Positions 5,292 to 14,700 of a stretch of DNA of 17,747 nt are shown here, in pieces. Positions within the stretch are counted from its first letter, which is position 1, and every line of letters starts with the position of its first letter. The translations under genes were made by a program, and so were the position numbers. The DNA lies in contig JBBQXF010000099.1 of the NCBI GenBank assembly GCA_038209965.1, positions 1 to 17,747 of the forward strand. Direction: 5' to 3'. Origin of the DNA: JALONO01 sp038209965 (lineage in GTDB: Bacteria > Bacteroidota > Bacteroidia > Cytophagales > Thermoflexibacteraceae). The notes beneath the pieces were generated by a model. That model saw only the letters and a list, made by a program, of their open reading frames with translations. It had not been told where the DNA came from and did no database searches.

Positions 5292-7787
5292 TTAAGAACT
5301 GCACGATTCGCAACCCTCGGGGTCGTCGAGTGAACAGGACATGTCCTGCATCTTTTGGTCAAAATCGCTGGGCTTGGCCGCTGGCTCGCTGAGCTGGATC
5401 TCGGGCATGGCCTCGGGGCTGGCTGGCTTGCGCTGGTAAGCGGCGGTGCCGTCCACTTCGGCCGGCTCTAGGACTTTGGCCTTATTTGCCAATTGTTGTT
5501 GCACTCCACCAATGGCCAACGCGGCTTTGTCCAAGGTAAACTTGATTGGGTCGGCAGCGGGGCGGGAACGCAAATAGTACATTCCGGTTTTGAGCCCTTT
5601 CTTCCAAGCGTAAAAGTGCATGGAGGTCAACTTGCCAAAATTGGGGTCTTGGATGTGGATATTGAGACTTTGGCTTTGGCAGATGAACGGGCCCCGGTCG
5701 GCTGCCATTTCCACAATGGCTTTTTGGCTGATTTCCCAAACGGTCTTGTACAGATCCTTGATGTTTTGGGGGATTCCGGGGATGGGCTGGATCGATCCGT
5801 TGGCTTGGATGATCATGTTTTTCATCTGCTCATTCCACAGCCCCAACCGGATCAGATCTTTCATCAAGTGCTTGTTCACCACGATAAAATCTCCCGACAA
5901 CACCCGGCGGGTGTAAATATTGGAGGTGTAAGGCTCAAAACACTCATTGTTGCCCAAAATCTGGGAAGTGGAAGCGGTGGGCATGGGGGCCACCAACAGT
6001 GAGTTGCGGGCCCCGTGCTCCATTACCTGCTGACGGAGGGCTTCCCAGTCCCAGCGGCCCGACTCGGGCTGCACGCCCCAGAGGTCAAACTGGAACTGTC
6101 CCTGCGACAAAGGGGAACCTTGGAACGTTTCATAGGGGCCATTCAGTTTGGCCAATTCCATCGAGGCCGTCATGGCCGCAAAATAGATGGTCTCAAAAAT
6201 ATCCTTGTTCAGGCCCCGGGCTTCCTCCGACTCAAATGGCATCCTGAGCATGATGAACGCATCGGCCAATCCCTGCACGCCCAGCCCGATGGGGCGGTGG
6301 CGCATATTGGAATTGCGGGCTTCCTCCACTGGGTAGTAATTGACATCAATCACTTTGTTGAGGTTGCGGGTCGCTGTCCGGGTCACTTCGTACAGTTTTT
6401 GGTGGTCAAACCGACCATTGATCACAAATTTGGGCAGGGCCAGCGAAGCTAAGTTGCACACCGCCACCTCATCCGGGGAAGTGTATTCCATGATTTCGGT
6501 GCACAAGTTACTGCTCTTGATCGTGCCCAAATTCTTCTGGTTGTTCTTGCGGTTGGCGTGGTCTTTATACAGCATGTAAGGCACACCGGTTTCAGTCTGG
6601 GCTTCCAGCACTTCGAACCACAACTCTTGGGCGCGCACCACTTTGCGGGCGCGGCCTTCGCGCTCATATTTCTCATACAGCCGCTCAAAGTCGGCACCGT
6701 AACATTCGCTCAGGCCGGGCGCTTCATTGGGGCAGAAGAGCGACCACTCTTCATCGGCCTCCACCCGCTTCATGAACAAATCAGGGATCCAAAGGGCCAA
6801 GAACAGGTCACGGGCGCGGTTTTCTTCCTTGCCGTGGTTTTTGCGGAGCTGCAAAAAATCACTGACATCGGCGTGCCAAGGCTCCAGATAGATCGCAAAG
6901 GCCCCTTTGCGCTTGCCCCCACCCTGATCAATGTAACGGGCGGTGTCGTTGAACACGCGGAGCATGGGCACAATGCCATTCGAGGTGCCGTTCGTGCCTT
7001 TGATGTAGCTGCCCGTGGCGCGGATGTTGTGAATCGCCAAACCGATGCCCCCGGCCGATTGTGAAATCCGGGCGCATTGTTTCAGCGTGTCGTAAATACC
7101 GTCTACGCTGTCCTCGCGCATGGTGAGCAAAAAGCACGATGATAGTTGGGGTTTGGGCGTGCCCGCGTTGAACAGCGTGGGAGTGGCGTGGGTGAACCAT
7201 TTCTCCGACATAAGATTATAGGTCTCGATGGCGGATTCAATGTCTTCCATGTGGATGCCCACCGCCACGCGCATAAGCATTTGCTGGGGGCGCTCGGAAA
7301 TTTTGCCCTCCATTTTTAGCAGATAGGACCGTTCCAGTGTCTTGAACCCAAAATAGTCGTAGTTGTAATCCCGGTCATAAATAATGGCCGAATCCAACAA
7401 GGCGGCATTTTTGCGGATTATTTCGTATACTTCCTTGGAAATCAGGGCGGCATTTTCCCCCGTCTTCGGGTCTTCGTACAAGAACAACCGTTTGATGGTG
7501 CTCGAGAAAGACTTGCTGGTTTCCTTGTGCAGGTTCGAGATCGCGATCCGGGCCGCCAAAGTGGCGTAATCGGGATGGCGGGTGGTCATGGACGCCGCAG
7601 TCTCGGCGGCCAGGTTATCCAGCTCCACGGTGGTGATCTTATCGTACATCCCTTGGATTACCCGCTGGGTGATCTGAAAAATGTCAATAAAATTCATATC
7701 AAGCCCGTAGCTCAATTTCTCGATCCGGGCGGTGATTTTTTCTAAGCGGACAGTCTCGAGCCTGCCGTTGCGTTTGGTGACTAGCAT
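5292..7787 (-). CDS. nrdA: Ribonucleoside-diphosphate reductase, alpha (large) subunit, class I
   Basis: 831 residues from ATG 7785-7787; reduces ribonucleoside diphosphates to deoxyribonucleotides together with a radical-bearing beta subunit. An N-terminal ATP-cone (about 3-90) gives allosteric control by ATP/dATP. Catalytic residues are all visible: Cys218 in PQLSSCFLLT, Asn427/Cys429/Glu431 in SSNLCTEIMEY, Cys444 in DEVAVCNLASLAL, the radical-transfer tyrosine pair Tyr737-Tyr738 in GLKTGMYYLRS, and the C-terminal redox cysteines in GCESCSS (Cys826, Cys829). A start 16 codons upstream is possible, but MLCLLFLYCQ is unlike the family, while MLVTKRNGRLE is the usual beginning. No beta-subunit gene (nrdB) is adjacent in this window: downstream is a terminator, upstream a long intergenic region. 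Confidence 0.96.
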   Translation of the reverse strand: MLVTKRNGRLETVRLEKITARIEKLSYGLDMNFIDIFQITQRVIQGMYDKITTVELDNLAAETAASMTTRHPDYATLAARIAISNLHKETSKSFSSTIKRLFLYEDPKTGENAALISKEVYEIIRKNAALLDSAIIYDRDYNYDYFGFKTLERSYLLKMEGKISERPQQMLMRVAVGIHMEDIESAIETYNLMSEKWFTHATPTLFNAGTPKPQLSSCFLLTMREDSVDGIYDTLKQCARISQSAGGIGLAIHNIRATGSYIKGTNGTSNGIVPMLRVFNDTARYIDQGGGKRKGAFAIYLEPWHADVSDFLQLRKNHGKEENRARDLFLALWIPDLFMKRVEADEEWSLFCPNEAPGLSECYGADFERLYEKYEREGRARKVVRAQELWFEVLEAQTETGVPYMLYKDHANRKNNQKNLGTIKSSNLCTEIMEYTSPDEVAVCNLASLALPKFVINGRFDHQKLYEVTRTATRNLNKVIDVNYYPVEEARNSNMRHRPIGLGVQGLADAFIMLRMPFESEEARGLNKDIFETIYFAAMTASMELAKLNGPYETFQGSPLSQGQFQFDLWGVQPESGRWDWEALRQQVMEHGARNSLLVAPMPTASTSQILGNNECFEPYTSNIYTRRVLSGDFIVVNKHLMKDLIRLGLWNEQMKNMIIQANGSIQPIPGIPQNIKDLYKTVWEISQKAIVEMAADRGPFICQSQSLNIHIQDPNFGKLTSMHFYAWKKGLKTGMYYLRSRPAADPIKFTLDKAALAIGGVQQQLANKAKVLEPAEVDGTAAYQRKPASPEAMPEIQLSEPAAKPSDFDQKMQDMSCSLDDPEGCESCSS

Positions 7788-7930
7788 AATTGGGACAACG
7801 GTTTTTTGACAATAAAGAAATAAGAGACATAGCAAGCGTCAAAATCTGGCTCTGTCAAATATACAATGGGGTAAACAAAATTTATCACTGCTAAAGGGTA
7901 TTGGGTTTGACAATTTTAGGGTTGTGGCAA

Positions 7931-7990
7931 CCAGACTTGGCCGGTTTCCAAAGAGTGCTGATCAGTAGAAAGTGCACTGGACAAGTCTGG
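7931..7990. repeat. Long-range inverted repeat (possible structured RNA or binding site)
   Basis: CCAGACTTG at 7931-7939 and CAAGTCTGG at 7982-7990 are perfectly complementary across 42 nt. Inside, AGTGC (7954-7958) and GCACT (7974-7978) form a second nested pair, and TGATCA sits near the centre. A small GGTTG/CAACC hairpin overlaps the left edge. There is no T-run, so it is not a simple terminator. Confidence 0.45.
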
Positions 7991-8292
7991 ATCCGGCTTT
8001 GCGGTTTTCTGGTCTAAAATTAAACAAATGAACAGACGTACACAAATGTATTTTGAAAAAAAGGCTCAAAAAAACGGGCCTGATTTCTAAAAGATTGACC
8101 AAAAAATGGTTAGCGGGCTTAGGGCAAAGCATTACTTTACAAGCAATACCTTTAGCAATACATTATCAAAGAGTTAACTATGGCAAACCACCAATGTGCC
8201 CGCTGGCCAAGAATGCTAATATTTTATCTGTTTGGTCAATCAAAATTTTAAGGCGGCTATTTTTATTAAACAATCAGGATGACAATCACCGG

Positions 8293-8324
8293 TTTGGTTT
8301 ATTCAAAAATAATGGATTTATTTG
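8293..8324 (+). promoter_or_regulatory. Possible rmuC promoter
   Basis: TTTG at 8293-8296, a 20-nt spacer, then TTTATTTG at 8317-8324, which differs from the TAnnTTTG consensus at one fixed position. It would start transcription about 15-20 nt before the rmuC ATG at 8348. Confidence 0.4.
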
Positions 8325-8347
8325 AATGTTTTTTAAATTATAATTGA

Positions 8348-9682
8348 ATGGAATTTGCTTATTTATTGACCGGCGTGGCCCTTGGTGCACTGTTGGCGTG
8401 GTTTTGGGCGCGGGCCCAAGCGGGGACAGCCCACCAAAAAGTGCAGGCCGAAACCGCCCGCCAACTGGCCCAAGCTACGATGGAACGGCAAGTGGCCGAA
8501 GAAAAAGTAAAGATTTTTGAAAAAAACCTGAGCGACCACCGGGAAGAACTGATCCGGCTGCGCCAAGAACTGATGGAACTCTCGGCCCAATTGGCCCAAG
8601 CCCGCACCAACGTGCTGCACCTGAGCCAGCAGATGGGGGACAAGGAAGTGGAACTGGCCCAGACCCAACAGCGGCTGACGGCGGAGTTCAAAAACATGGC
8701 CAATGAAATTTTGGAAGACAAGAGCCGCCGCTTTACTGAACAGAACCGCGAGAATATTTTTGCTGTATTGCAGCCATTACAAGCAAAATTCAGCGAATTT
8801 AAGCAAAAAGTAGAAGAAGTATATGACAAGGAAGCCCAACAACGGTTCTCGCTGGAACGCGAAATCCGGGGCTTGCACGAGCTGAACCAGCAGATGAGCC
8901 ACGAGGCCCACCAGTTGACCTCGGCCCTGCGGGGGCAGTCCAAGTCACAGGGCAACTGGGGGGAGATGATCCTGGAGAGTGTTTTGGAGAAATCGGGCCT
9001 GATGAGCGGCCGCGAATACTACGTGCAGCAGAGCGTGGCCACCGAGGACAACCGCCGGCTCCAACCCGATGTGGTGATTCACCTGCCCGAAAAAAAGTAC
9101 TTGGTGGTGGACGCCAAAGTATCGCTCACGGCCTATGAGCGCTGGCACCGCAGCGAGGACGGGGCCGAGCAGGAACGCCAGCTCCGGCTCCTGCTCCAAT
9201 CCATGCGGCAACACATCAGTGACCTGAGTGCCAAGAACTATCATCAGCTCTATGCCCCGGGCAGTCCTGATTTTGTGCTCATGTTCCTGCCCGTGGAGCC
9301 GGCATTCAGCTTGGCCGTGCAGCACGATCCCGAACTTTTTCAGTGGGCCTTCGAGCGCAATATCGTGCTGGTGAGCGCCTCTACCCTGCTGGCCACCCTG
9401 CGCACGGTGGCCAGCATCTGGCGGCAGGAGAAACAGAACCGCAACGCCGAGGAGATTGCCCGCGAAGGTGGCCTGCTCTACGACAAAATGGTGGGGCTGC
9501 TGGGCGATCTCAAAGAATTGGGCACCGAACTGGGCCGCGCCCAGCGGGCGTATGACACCGCTTTGCAAAAAATGAGTACTGGAAAGGGCAATTTGTTGGG
9601 CCGGGTGGAGAAAATGCGCCTGTTGGGGGCCAAGACCAGTAAAGCCATCCCGCCCGATCTGCTGGGCAGCGAAGAAGAATGA
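8348..9682 (+). CDS. rmuC: DNA recombination protein RmuC homologue
   Basis: 444 residues. An N-terminal membrane helix (about 4-22, AYLLTGVALGALLAWFW) anchors the protein, followed by a long glutamine- and glutamate-rich coiled coil (about 30-190). The RmuC domain follows: GNWGEMILESVLEKSGL (202-218), then QPDVVIHLPEKKYLVVDAKV (239-258), whose Asp241 and Asp255-x-Lys257 fit a PD-(D/E)xK nuclease-like centre, then FLPVEPAFSLA (313-323) and NRNAEEIAREGG (364-375). RmuC limits inversions at short inverted repeats in E. coli and has been linked to processing of abnormal DNA; the exact reaction is uncertain. Length and domain order are normal. It is a single-gene unit, convergent with the operon that follows. 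Confidence 0.94.
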   Translation: MEFAYLLTGVALGALLAWFWARAQAGTAHQKVQAETARQLAQATMERQVAEEKVKIFEKNLSDHREELIRLRQELMELSAQLAQARTNVLHLSQQMGDKEVELAQTQQRLTAEFKNMANEILEDKSRRFTEQNRENIFAVLQPLQAKFSEFKQKVEEVYDKEAQQRFSLEREIRGLHELNQQMSHEAHQLTSALRGQSKSQGNWGEMILESVLEKSGLMSGREYYVQQSVATEDNRRLQPDVVIHLPEKKYLVVDAKVSLTAYERWHRSEDGAEQERQLRLLLQSMRQHISDLSAKNYHQLYAPGSPDFVLMFLPVEPAFSLAVQHDPELFQWAFERNIVLVSASTLLATLRTVASIWRQEKQNRNAEEIAREGGLLYDKMVGLLGDLKELGTELGRAQRAYDTALQKMSTGKGNLLGRVEKMRLLGAKTSKAIPPDLLGSEEE

Positions 9683-9701
9683 CCCACCGCCAATTGGGAA
9701 C

Positions 9702-9740
9702 AAAAAAAGGCCCGCAACTTTTCAGTCACGGGCCTTTAAA
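9702..9740. terminator. Terminator between rmuC and the convergent SusC/D operon
   Basis: AAAGGCCCG (9706-9714) pairs with CGGGCCTTT (9729-9737) around a 14-nt loop. Seven consecutive T follow on the minus strand but only three on the plus strand. It is therefore best suited to end the minus-strand lipoprotein transcript and may also help end rmuC. Confidence 0.85.
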
Positions 9741-9754
9741 AACGCGCCGGCCGA

Positions 9755-10213
9755 CTAGGGATTGATGCGGAAACCGACGCGGCGATAGTTCTCGCTGGGC
9801 TTGATCAGCTCGTTGCCGTCCAGCACAAAAACCACGTTTAGGCCAGTGGTGGGCACGCTGGCCGCATTGAGCACCTCAAATTGCAAGTTCCCAAAACTGC
9901 TGTTGGCCGGAATGGTGACCGTGCCCCCAAAACGGTAATTGGTGGGCTGGGCAGTGGAGGCCGGGTCAATAGTAACCCGGAGCACTTGCTCGCTGGGCTG
10001 CTGCGGGCCCACCAAGTTGACCCGGGTGGTAAGTTGACCCGCGCCATTGCGCACCACAATCAGGGGATAATTAACCCCCAGCGCAGGGGTGCGCACCACG
10101 GTTTCGTTGAATTCGGCCACGATACCGGCGAAAACCACTTTGCTGTCCTCAAAACAGGCGGTGGTCCCGACGACAACGGATAAAAATAAGAAGAGAGAGA
10201 ATATCTTTTTCAT
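9755..10213 (-). CDS. Small lipoprotein, third gene of the SusC/SusD operon (DUF4843-like)
   Basis: 152 residues from ATG 10211-10213. A signal peptide MKKIFSLFLFLSVVVGTTAC ends in a lipobox, with lipidated Cys20 followed by Phe-Glu-Asp. The rest looks like a beta-sandwich: alternating hydrophobic strands with TRVNLVGPQQPSEQ, VTIPANSSFGNLQFEVLN and the ending KPSENYRRVGFRI. This pattern is common in small lipoproteins encoded just after SusC/SusD in Cytophagales and related groups, which I associate with DUF4843, though the family name is not certain. It is probably a surface or periplasmic accessory protein of the uptake complex, in the position of SusE/SusF but much shorter. The frame extends 7 codons upstream to 10234, but the MKK start directly before the signal peptide is preferred. 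A hairpin terminator separates it from susD. Confidence 0.75.
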   Translation of the reverse strand: MKKIFSLFLFLSVVVGTTACFEDSKVVFAGIVAEFNETVVRTPALGVNYPLIVVRNGAGQLTTRVNLVGPQQPSEQVLRVTIDPASTAQPTNYRFGGTVTIPANSSFGNLQFEVLNAASVPTTGLNVVFVLDGNELIKPSENYRRVGFRINP

Positions 10214-10240
10214 CGTTGATTCTTTATGGGTCAAAATGGA

Positions 10241-10277
10241 AAAATAAGTTCCATGCCAGCTTTGGCCAGCATGGAAC
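10241..10277 (-). terminator. Internal terminator/hairpin between susD and the lipoprotein gene
   Basis: Read on the minus strand, GTTCCATGC pairs with GCATGGAAC (arms 10269-10277 and 10248-10256) around a 12-nt loop. The T-rich TTATTTTT follows (10247-10240). It starts 8 nt after the susD stop. It may lower read-through to the lipoprotein gene or stabilise the susCD mRNA end. Confidence 0.7.
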
Positions 10278-10285
10278 CAGAGAAA

Positions 10286-11716
10286 TTAATAGCCTGGGTT
10301 TTGCACCAAGTTAGGGTTGATTTGCAGTTCGCGCACGGGAATGGGTGCCAACATGCGGAAATCAATAAATGGCAATGTTTGGGCTGGGGCAGCCTTCACA
10401 ATGTCGCGGCCGAGGCGCTTGAGAGTAAACCAGCGGTCACCTTCAAAGGCCAATTCTACCCGGCGCTGCTTCAACACCTCTTCCAACAAAGCTGATCCAG
10501 TCAAGGTGACCGAGGCCAAGCCCGCGCGGTTGCGGATCCGGTTCAGATCGGCCAGGGCCAGGGCTTCGTTCTGTTGAGGCCCAGCCGAAGCATAGGCTTC
10601 AGCCCGGTTCAAGATCACTTCCGATAAGCGGAGCACCGGGACGTTGTCCAAGTTGGGTTGCCCATTACGGCCCAAAAACTTGGTACACTCAATCTCGGCC
10701 GTGCCTCGCCCAGCCGATCCAAGCTCATAAAGGTTGCGCCGCACATCACCGTCCTCAAATTGAGCCAACAAGTTGGCTGTGGGGACCAGATCACCAAAAC
10801 CACCCAAACTGGCCCGATTGCCAGAGAATAGCAAAGTGGTAAACGACGTTTGGAGCGACTCGTTCACCCCCAAGTTTTCGGCGATGGCATACTGGAGCTC
10901 AAACATCGACTCGGGATTGCTGGCCGAACGCCAAGAACCCACGTAGGAAGCCGTATTGACAAACTGGCCCACCCCGCTGCTCAGTGCCTCCGTAGCAACC
11001 CGGACAGCGGTGGCATAGTCGCGGCGGTGCAGTGCCACCCGTGACAACAAGGCTTGAGCGGCGCCGCGGCTCGCAAAAAACGGAGTCCGGGTATTGCCCA
11101 ATTTGGCAATGGCAGCATTCAAGTCGGCGTAGATTTGGGTGTAAACCTCGTCAATTGAGGAGCGGGCCAAGTTTTCAACCTGGTCGGAACCAAAAATCGG
11201 CTTCAACTGCAATTGCACCGAACCCCGGTTGCTTTGGGTCAAGATTGCTCCCGGATCGTAGGCATAAACGCGCGACAAGTTGTGGTAGATCAGTCCGCGC
11301 AAAAACAGGGCTTGGCCTTCCAAATTGTCCTTGGTGGCAGTTGCCACATTTACCTTGCCCAGACCATCCAAAATCAGATTGATCTGGTTGATCGCGTAAT
11401 AAGATAACAGCCATGCTCCATTGGCGAAGTGGGCGTTGGGCTGGTTGAGATACTCGGGATTCAAACGGCCCGATTTGTTGGTGGCCCGGCCATTGTCGGA
11501 CAGGGCCTCCGGCAAAGCAATAAAATCGCGCCCATACATCCTCAGGTTTTGCAACCGGTCATAGACGCCCGACATGGCCGCCACAATGGCCTCTTCCGAA
11601 AGAAGGGCCGTGGCGGCATCAACGGACTGGCGAGGCTGCACATCCAGCAAGTCCTTGCAGGACAAGCTCAAAAGGCCAACCACCAAGATCAAAGTTTTAA
11701 TATATAATCGCTTCAT
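10286..11716 (-). CDS. SusD/RagB family nutrient-binding outer-membrane lipoprotein
   Basis: 476 residues. The signal peptide ends in a lipobox LLSLSC with lipidated Cys20, then KDLLDVQPRQSVDAATALL, the characteristic start of mature SusD proteins. The N-terminal SusD-like domain contains tetratricopeptide-type helices (GQALFLRGLIYHNLSRVYAY around 135-155). The C-terminal SusD/RagB domain contains ILNRAEAYASAGP, ALADLNRIRNRAGL and VLKQRRVELAFEGDRWF. In this family SusD sits on the cell surface as the lid of the SusC transporter and binds the substrate, usually a glycan or peptide. Length is at the short end of the normal range. It lies 34 nt downstream of the SusC gene, in one operon. No glycoside hydrolase or peptidase is nearby, so the substrate cannot be inferred. 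Confidence 0.94.
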   Translation of the reverse strand: MKRLYIKTLILVVGLLSLSCKDLLDVQPRQSVDAATALLSEEAIVAAMSGVYDRLQNLRMYGRDFIALPEALSDNGRATNKSGRLNPEYLNQPNAHFANGAWLLSYYAINQINLILDGLGKVNVATATKDNLEGQALFLRGLIYHNLSRVYAYDPGAILTQSNRGSVQLQLKPIFGSDQVENLARSSIDEVYTQIYADLNAAIAKLGNTRTPFFASRGAAQALLSRVALHRRDYATAVRVATEALSSGVGQFVNTASYVGSWRSASNPESMFELQYAIAENLGVNESLQTSFTTLLFSGNRASLGGFGDLVPTANLLAQFEDGDVRRNLYELGSAGRGTAEIECTKFLGRNGQPNLDNVPVLRLSEVILNRAEAYASAGPQQNEALALADLNRIRNRAGLASVTLTGSALLEEVLKQRRVELAFEGDRWFTLKRLGRDIVKAAPAQTLPFIDFRMLAPIPVRELQINPNLVQNPGY

Positions 11717-11750
11717 GTTGATGCTAATAGAGAGAAAAATTTAGGAATGA

Positions 11751-14700
11751 TTAAAAACCAATGTCAATGCCGAAGGTGTAGTTCCGCGACAAGGGAATCA
11801 CCCCGCTGTTGCCCGACCCAAGGTTTACAAACTCTGGGTCATAGCCAGTCCACTTAGTCCAAGTGATCAGGTTCAAGGCTTGGGCATACACCCGTACCCG
11901 GGCGAGTTTGACTTTGCTGATCAGGGAAGTGGGCAAGTTATAAGACAACGAGACCGTTTTTAGACGGATGTAAGAGGCATCTTCCAAGGTGCGCGACCCG
12001 GCCAACGCACTTGCACCCCGCACTTCGGCATTCCCATTGATCGGCCGGGGGACATCGGTGAGTTGGCCGGGGGTGGTCCAGCGCCGTTCAAAAATATCGG
12101 TCAGTGCGTTAAATGGCCGGCCAGCATTCTCCGTCAAGAAGCTGTTTTGGCTGTTGAACGCTTTGCGGCCAAACTCATATTGAAAAAAGACGGACAACGT
12201 GAGGCCCTTGTAGGTAAAATCGTTGGTCAAGCCGCCAAAGCGGGTGGCCAGGCCAGCTCCCAATACCCGAAAATCGCGGGGGTTCAAGGGGATGTAGGTC
12301 AGGTTGTTGTTTACGTCGTACCACATTGGCCGCCCGGTGGCCGGGTTCACGCCTGCATATTCCGAGGTGAAGACTGAGCCAATGGTCTGGTTCAAGCGCA
12401 CCGACTGATCCGAGGCCAATACGGTATCCGCTCCCACTAACTGGGTCACCCTGTTTTCCAACACGGTAAAGTTGAAGTTGGTCTTCCAAGTGAAGTCACC
12501 GGCCACTACATTTACTGTATTGAGTTCAAACTCGAAGCCTTTGTTGTACATACTCCCCACATTGTTGTTGATGGCTCCGACCCCACTCAACCACGAGATG
12601 GGTTGTTCCAACAGCAGATCCTTGCTGCGGCGGTCAAAATACTCCACTGTACCAGTGACCCGACGGTTGAACAACGCATAGTCAATCCCAAAGTTGGTAG
12701 TGGCGTTGCGTTCCCAGCGCAGGGCAGGGTTGGCCAAGCTGGTGGGGGCAATGCCAGCATCGGCCCCGTAGTTGAACCCGCCGCCAAAAAGCCCGCGCGA
12801 AGCAAAATTGTCAATTTGGCTATTGCCGGTTACGCCGTAACTGGCGCGCAGTTTGATATCATCTAGCCACTCTACTTTATCTTTGAGGAAACTTTCTTCG
12901 GTCAACAACCAAGCCGCCGAAATACTGGGGAAAATACCATTTTGGTTGTTAATCCCGAAACGCGAGTTGCCATCGCGCCGCAATACCCCGGTCAGGATGT
13001 AGCGTTGCTTGAAATCGTAGCTCACTTGGGTAAACATACTGGCCTGTTTCCACTGGGTCCAAAACGAGCCTACGAAAGTGGGGGTGGCCCCGGCATTACC
13101 CGTGCGGAACGAGGAAGTGGGAAAAGTATTTATGCTGCTCTCCCAGCTTTCGCGGGTCTCCACCCGGTACTCCAACCCAGCCAAGGCCGTAATCTTGTGA
13201 TCCTTGCCAAAATTGCGGCTAAAGTTCAAGATTTGGTTGGTCTGGAAGTTGGAAATCTGCTCATTTTCGGAGGAGAAGTTACCTCGATTCGCAAAGCCAT
13301 CTTGGGTACGAGGGTCTGCATAGGTGCTACCATTGATATAACGGTAGTCAATCGCATAGTTGGAACGGAAGCTAAGGCCCTTGGCAATTTGCCAAATGGC
13401 AGCCGCGTTGCCAACCATCTGGTTGACCTGATTTTTGCGGGTGTTATATTCAGCATTTAACACCACATTCTGGTTCAGGATCCCCGCCAAACCACCCGAT
13501 TGGGGATTACCGAAGAAAGTCCCATCTTCATTGTAGATGGGGTTCATGGGCAAAATCAAGGGCGAAGAGAACGTGGGCGAACCAAGGAATGAACCCCCGT
13601 TGGGACTCCCAAAAGGGCCTTGCTGGATAATATTGGACAGGTTCAGGTTGGTCTCGATGCTCAACTTCTTGTTCACTTTGTGCTGCAACCCCACCCGGCC
13701 GGTAAGCCGCTGAAAGTTAACGGCCAACGTGTTGGCATCCTGCTTGTTGTATGACCCAGAAATGGCAAAAGTTGTTTTATCGTTGCCACCGTTGGCCGAG
13801 ATTTCAAAATTTTGGTTGATCCCGGTTCTGTAAGATGCCCGTTGCCAATCGAAAGTGGGCAACGCCGCTACTTGGGCATCAGTAAAATCGGCGGGCAAGC
13901 GAATGCCGCCAAATACATTGCCCCGAACCGCTTGGGCCGAGGCCGTGGGGTTCTGGTTTTGCACTGCCTCAATGCGGGCTTGTACCCACTGCTGGCTGTT
14001 CAACACGTTAAGCAAGCGGATGGGCTCCACAATACCCGTGTAATAGCCGACATTAAAAGTAGTCCGGCCGGCCTTGCCCTTTTTGGTAGTCACCAATACG
14101 ACACCGTTGGAAGCTTGCGCGCCATAGATCGAGGCTGCGGCCGCATCCTTCAACACATCGATGGACTCAATGTCATTTGGGTTCAAAAATGCCAAAGGGT
14201 TGTTGCTTACGGTATTGGTGTTGCTGGCATTGTTGATCTGCACCCCATCCACTACATACAGGGGTTCGTTGCCCGCCGAAATGGAGCCAACGCCCCGGAT
14301 CCTCACTGACACCGCACCACCCGGAGCACCATTGGCCGACTGTACCAGTACCCCAGCCGAGCGGCCTTGCAGTGCCCGGTCAAAGCTTTGTACGGGCAGG
14401 TTTTGGATTACATCGCCCTTCACCGAGGAAATGGCCCCAGTAATTTCGCGCTTTTCTTGGGTCCCATACCCAGTCACCACTACTTCGCTCAGCATCTTTT
14501 CGTCAGTCACCAGCTTAATGTCAAAATTGCTAGTGCTGCCTATTGTTACCTCTTGGGTCTTGAAACCCACGAACCGCAATACCAGCGTTCCACCGCTGGT
14601 AGGCACGTTGAGGGAAAACTTGCCCTCAAAATCTGTTTGTGAACCGGTGTTGGTGCCTTTCACTTGTACGGTCACCCCGGGTAGGGGCGAGCCGTCATCT

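Larger units (their letters stand above)
7788..8347. other. Divergent intergenic region between nrdA and rmuC
   Basis: 560 nt with no supported gene. It serves as leader for nrdA (minus) and rmuC (plus). For nrdA, TATATTTG at 7856-7863 (minus strand) fits a -7 box, but no good -33 box was found at the expected distance. A structured inverted repeat is at 7931-7990 (listed separately). From about 8030 to 8347 the sequence is clearly richer in A and T than the surrounding genes. A TTG-started frame at 8053-8325 there gives a basic, low-complexity 90-residue translation with no family features, and I do not call it a gene. Confidence 0.6.

Noticed and set aside
7788..7835. 16-codon N-terminal extension of nrdA (MLCLLFLYCQ...)
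   Set aside because: Unlike any ribonucleotide reductase beginning; MLVTKRNGRLE is the standard start.
8053..8325. 90-residue open frame starting with TTG in the AT-rich region before rmuC
   Set aside because: It has no ATG, no ribosome site, a lysine-rich low-complexity start and no recognisable family features. The AT-rich sequence makes chance frames likely.
8945..9703. 252-residue frame opposite rmuC, and similar long antisense frames at 1051-1731 and 16571-17263
   Set aside because: They are complements of well-conserved genes, and their translations are rich in His, Gln and Pro without domain features.
13812..14309. 165-residue plus-strand frame opposite susC
   Set aside because: Antisense shadow of the conserved SusC plug domain, with no promoter or family features.
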